From: Pseudoips prasinana
Lineage: Eukaryota; Arthropoda; Insecta; Lepidoptera; Nolidae
Direction of reading: 5' to 3'
DNA length: 64,000 bases
Assembly: GCA_951640165.1 (NCBI GenBank)
Contig: OX621256.1
Span: forward strand, 9,486,001-9,550,000
Shown here: piece after piece, positions 62,733 to 64,000 of the stretch
Layout: every line of letters begins with the position of its first letter
Numbering within the stretch: the stretch's first letter is position 1
Notes under the pieces: generated by a model
Databases searched by the model: none
What the model was told of the DNA's origin: nothing
What the model saw: the letters and a program-made list of their open reading frames with translations, nothing else
Position numbers and translations under genes: made by a program

Positions 62733-63575
62733 CTGGAATCACGAATTTGTATTTAGTTATAGATAGCCCTTGAGTGAATCTTTAAGCTGTCGGTACCGCT
62801 GGACATGAGTATAAAGAATGAAAGAAATATTATTTATTCGACACACCTATAAAAATAGAGACCGCTTAGGAATAACATAGTAAATCATCATTATAGTTGC
62901 CAACCGAAAAGGCAGCAGCGCGGTTATGCTGCAGTTGGGTTGGTTTTACCTACCCTGAGCCTTACTTTCAGCTGATAGCTACTACAATACCTATGTAAAT
63001 CGGTTCAGGTAGTCACAAGCCAAAAAATGTACACCTGGGCTAACCATCACAGTCAGTGGATTTCGAGGACTGATGGCAAACGTTATCATTTTGCAGCTAG
63101 CAGCAAAAGGCTAGACTGGTAGCCAACCCCAATACAAAAAGAAGAAAGAAGAAGAAGAAATTGTTGCTATAGTTTGATAAAGTCTGTACTATGGCAACCA
63201 ACTACTGATAAACATCTAAACAGCCCATATTTATATATGGCCTGGCTATGATAGATGTTCTATATTATGTAGCGCTATATTTTGCCATTATACCCCCGTG
63301 CCTCGGAGAGCACGTAAAGCCGTCGGTCCTGTACCTGACCTCTTTCCGGTCGTGTCGCTAGGCGTCCCATCGGATCATGAGAGTGATGGAATAGAAAATG
63401 CTCTTGTGTTTGCGCACACACTTGAGCACTATAATATGTCCCGCGCAGATGGCTAATCTCTGTTGAGACTGGCCGCCGTGGTCGAAGTTCGGCTAGGAGG
63501 ACATTATTATTATTATAATTTGCCATATTTCATGGTAAACATAAGAATAAACTGGTTGAAATGTTGATAACATAC
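62733..63575. other. Gene Y last intron
   Basis: Contains an unassigned repeat-like stretch at 62895-63150 (GTTGCCAACCGAAAAGGCAG, GAAGAAG tract) and a SINE-C piece (63289-63517). Confidence 0.5.
63289..63517 (+). mobile_element. SINE-C, 5'-truncated copy
   Basis: TATACCCCCGTGCCTCGGAG, GCACGTAAAGCCGTCGGTCC ... GCTAGGAGGACATTATTATT; tRNA-like head absent. Confidence 0.75.
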
Positions 63576-63688
63576 CGTTGTCACACAGAAAGCCGTCGTT
63601 TGTGAAAGCGCTGGGGGCGTCGGGCACGTAGTGGCTGGCGTCGAACTCACTGCCGGACACCGCCGCGCCGCCCGCGTAACCGGCCTTC
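63576..63688 (-). CDS. Gene Y penultimate coding exon (113 nt)
   Basis: On the minus strand, acceptor CATTACAG|GA and donor ACAACG|GTATGT bound a GC-rich exon. Its phase (2 in, 1 out) gives KAGYAGGAAVSGSEFDASHY followed by VPDAPSAFTNDGFLCDN and a Gly codon shared with the last exon. Gly/Ala/Ser-rich, probably disordered. The gene continues right of the window. Confidence 0.82.
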
Positions 63689-63732
63689 CTGTAATGTGGA
63701 ATTTTAGTTACAATAAGATTGTGGATATCTTT

Positions 63733-63785
63733 GGGGGAGGCCTTTGTCCAGCAGAGGACGTCTTTCGGCTGATATGATGATGATG
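63733..63785 (-). repeat. Dispersed 'CTGCTGGACAAAGGCCTC' repeat, reversed
   Basis: GGAGGCCTTTGTCCAGCAG, GACGTCTTTCGGCTGATATG and (ATG)n, within a gene Y intron. Confidence 0.7.
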
Positions 63786-63911
63786 AAGTAGTTGGACAAG
63801 TAATCTACATCAGTCACTAAAATAATATTTAGTGTAATAAAAGCGAAAAGCCATTCGCTTTCTGGCTAAACGAAAATCTCAAAAATCTTTATGAAATATT
63901 GAAAATTTAAA

Positions 63912-64000
63912 AAACTGGCCAAGTGCAAGTCGGACACGCGCACGAAGGGTTCCGTAAGGGCCTATAAAATCCGCAAAACCTTCACATTGTTGTATGGGAG
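63912..64000 (+). mobile_element. D-family repeat, copy 7, cut by window edge
   Basis: ACTGGCCAAGTGCAAGTCGG, CACGAAGGGTTCCGTA and then CCTATAAAATCCGC; the rest lies beyond 64000. Confidence 0.7.

Overview
The window looks like lepidopteran (moth or butterfly) nuclear DNA. It is AT-rich and mostly interspersed repeats of kinds familiar from Lepidoptera: tRNA-headed SINEs, the dispersed 'CTGCTGGACAAAGGCCTC' repeat, Helitron ends in 'CAGCTAG', 'CCGGCCAAGTGCGAGTC' elements, and R1-type and jockey/CR1-type LINE pieces. No bacterial, organellar or CRISPR features are present.

Two host genes are supported, both on the minus strand. Neither is identified. Gene X starts inside the window. It has a probable non-coding exon 1 at about 45414-45031 with an initiator-like site, a start codon at 40535, and coding exons 40536-40481, 13313-13204, 12580-12464, 10714-10594 and 2984-2876, then runs off the left edge. 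All five coding exons have GT/AG borders and the intron phases chain without conflict (1, 0, 0, 1, then 2). The first 170 residues are Ser/Asp/Glu-rich, then amphipathic-helical, then Arg-rich. Gene Y, upstream of X, shows its last two coding exons (63688-63576 and 62732-62161), which encode a Pro/Tyr-rich C-terminal tail.

Everything else is introns of gene X, the gap between the genes, and transposable elements. From left to right: a LINE with ORF1 and an endonuclease (1-2260, minus); a terminal-inverted-repeat element (3028-3470); two LINE remnants (3541-3732 and 3786-6420); a complete hAT transposon of 3758 bp with 8-bp target duplications and an apparently intact spliced transposase gene (6765-10522); a dense mosaic of SINEs, MITEs, Helitrons and LINE 3' ends across the 27-kb second intron of gene X (13314-40480), including a non-autonomous hAT element and a 5S-rRNA-like SINE; and a block of nested insertions between the genes (47153-58598).

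In that block a Ty3/gypsy-type LTR retrotransposon (48188-54400) sits in the reverse-transcriptase ORF of a minus-strand LINE. A 182-bp fold-back MITE cuts the same LINE, and a small poly(A) retro-insertion cuts the LTR element's gag. Further right an R1-type LINE (57078-58545) sits in the 3' UTR of another LINE. Target duplications, and in one case a restored reading frame, give the order of insertion. The most unusual structure is an array of alternating short hairpins with compensatory stem changes, about 80 bp before the 3' LTR (53621-53955).

All calls come from reading the sequence by eye, and family names rest on recognised motifs. Boundaries of old repeats are approximate unless a target duplication is given.
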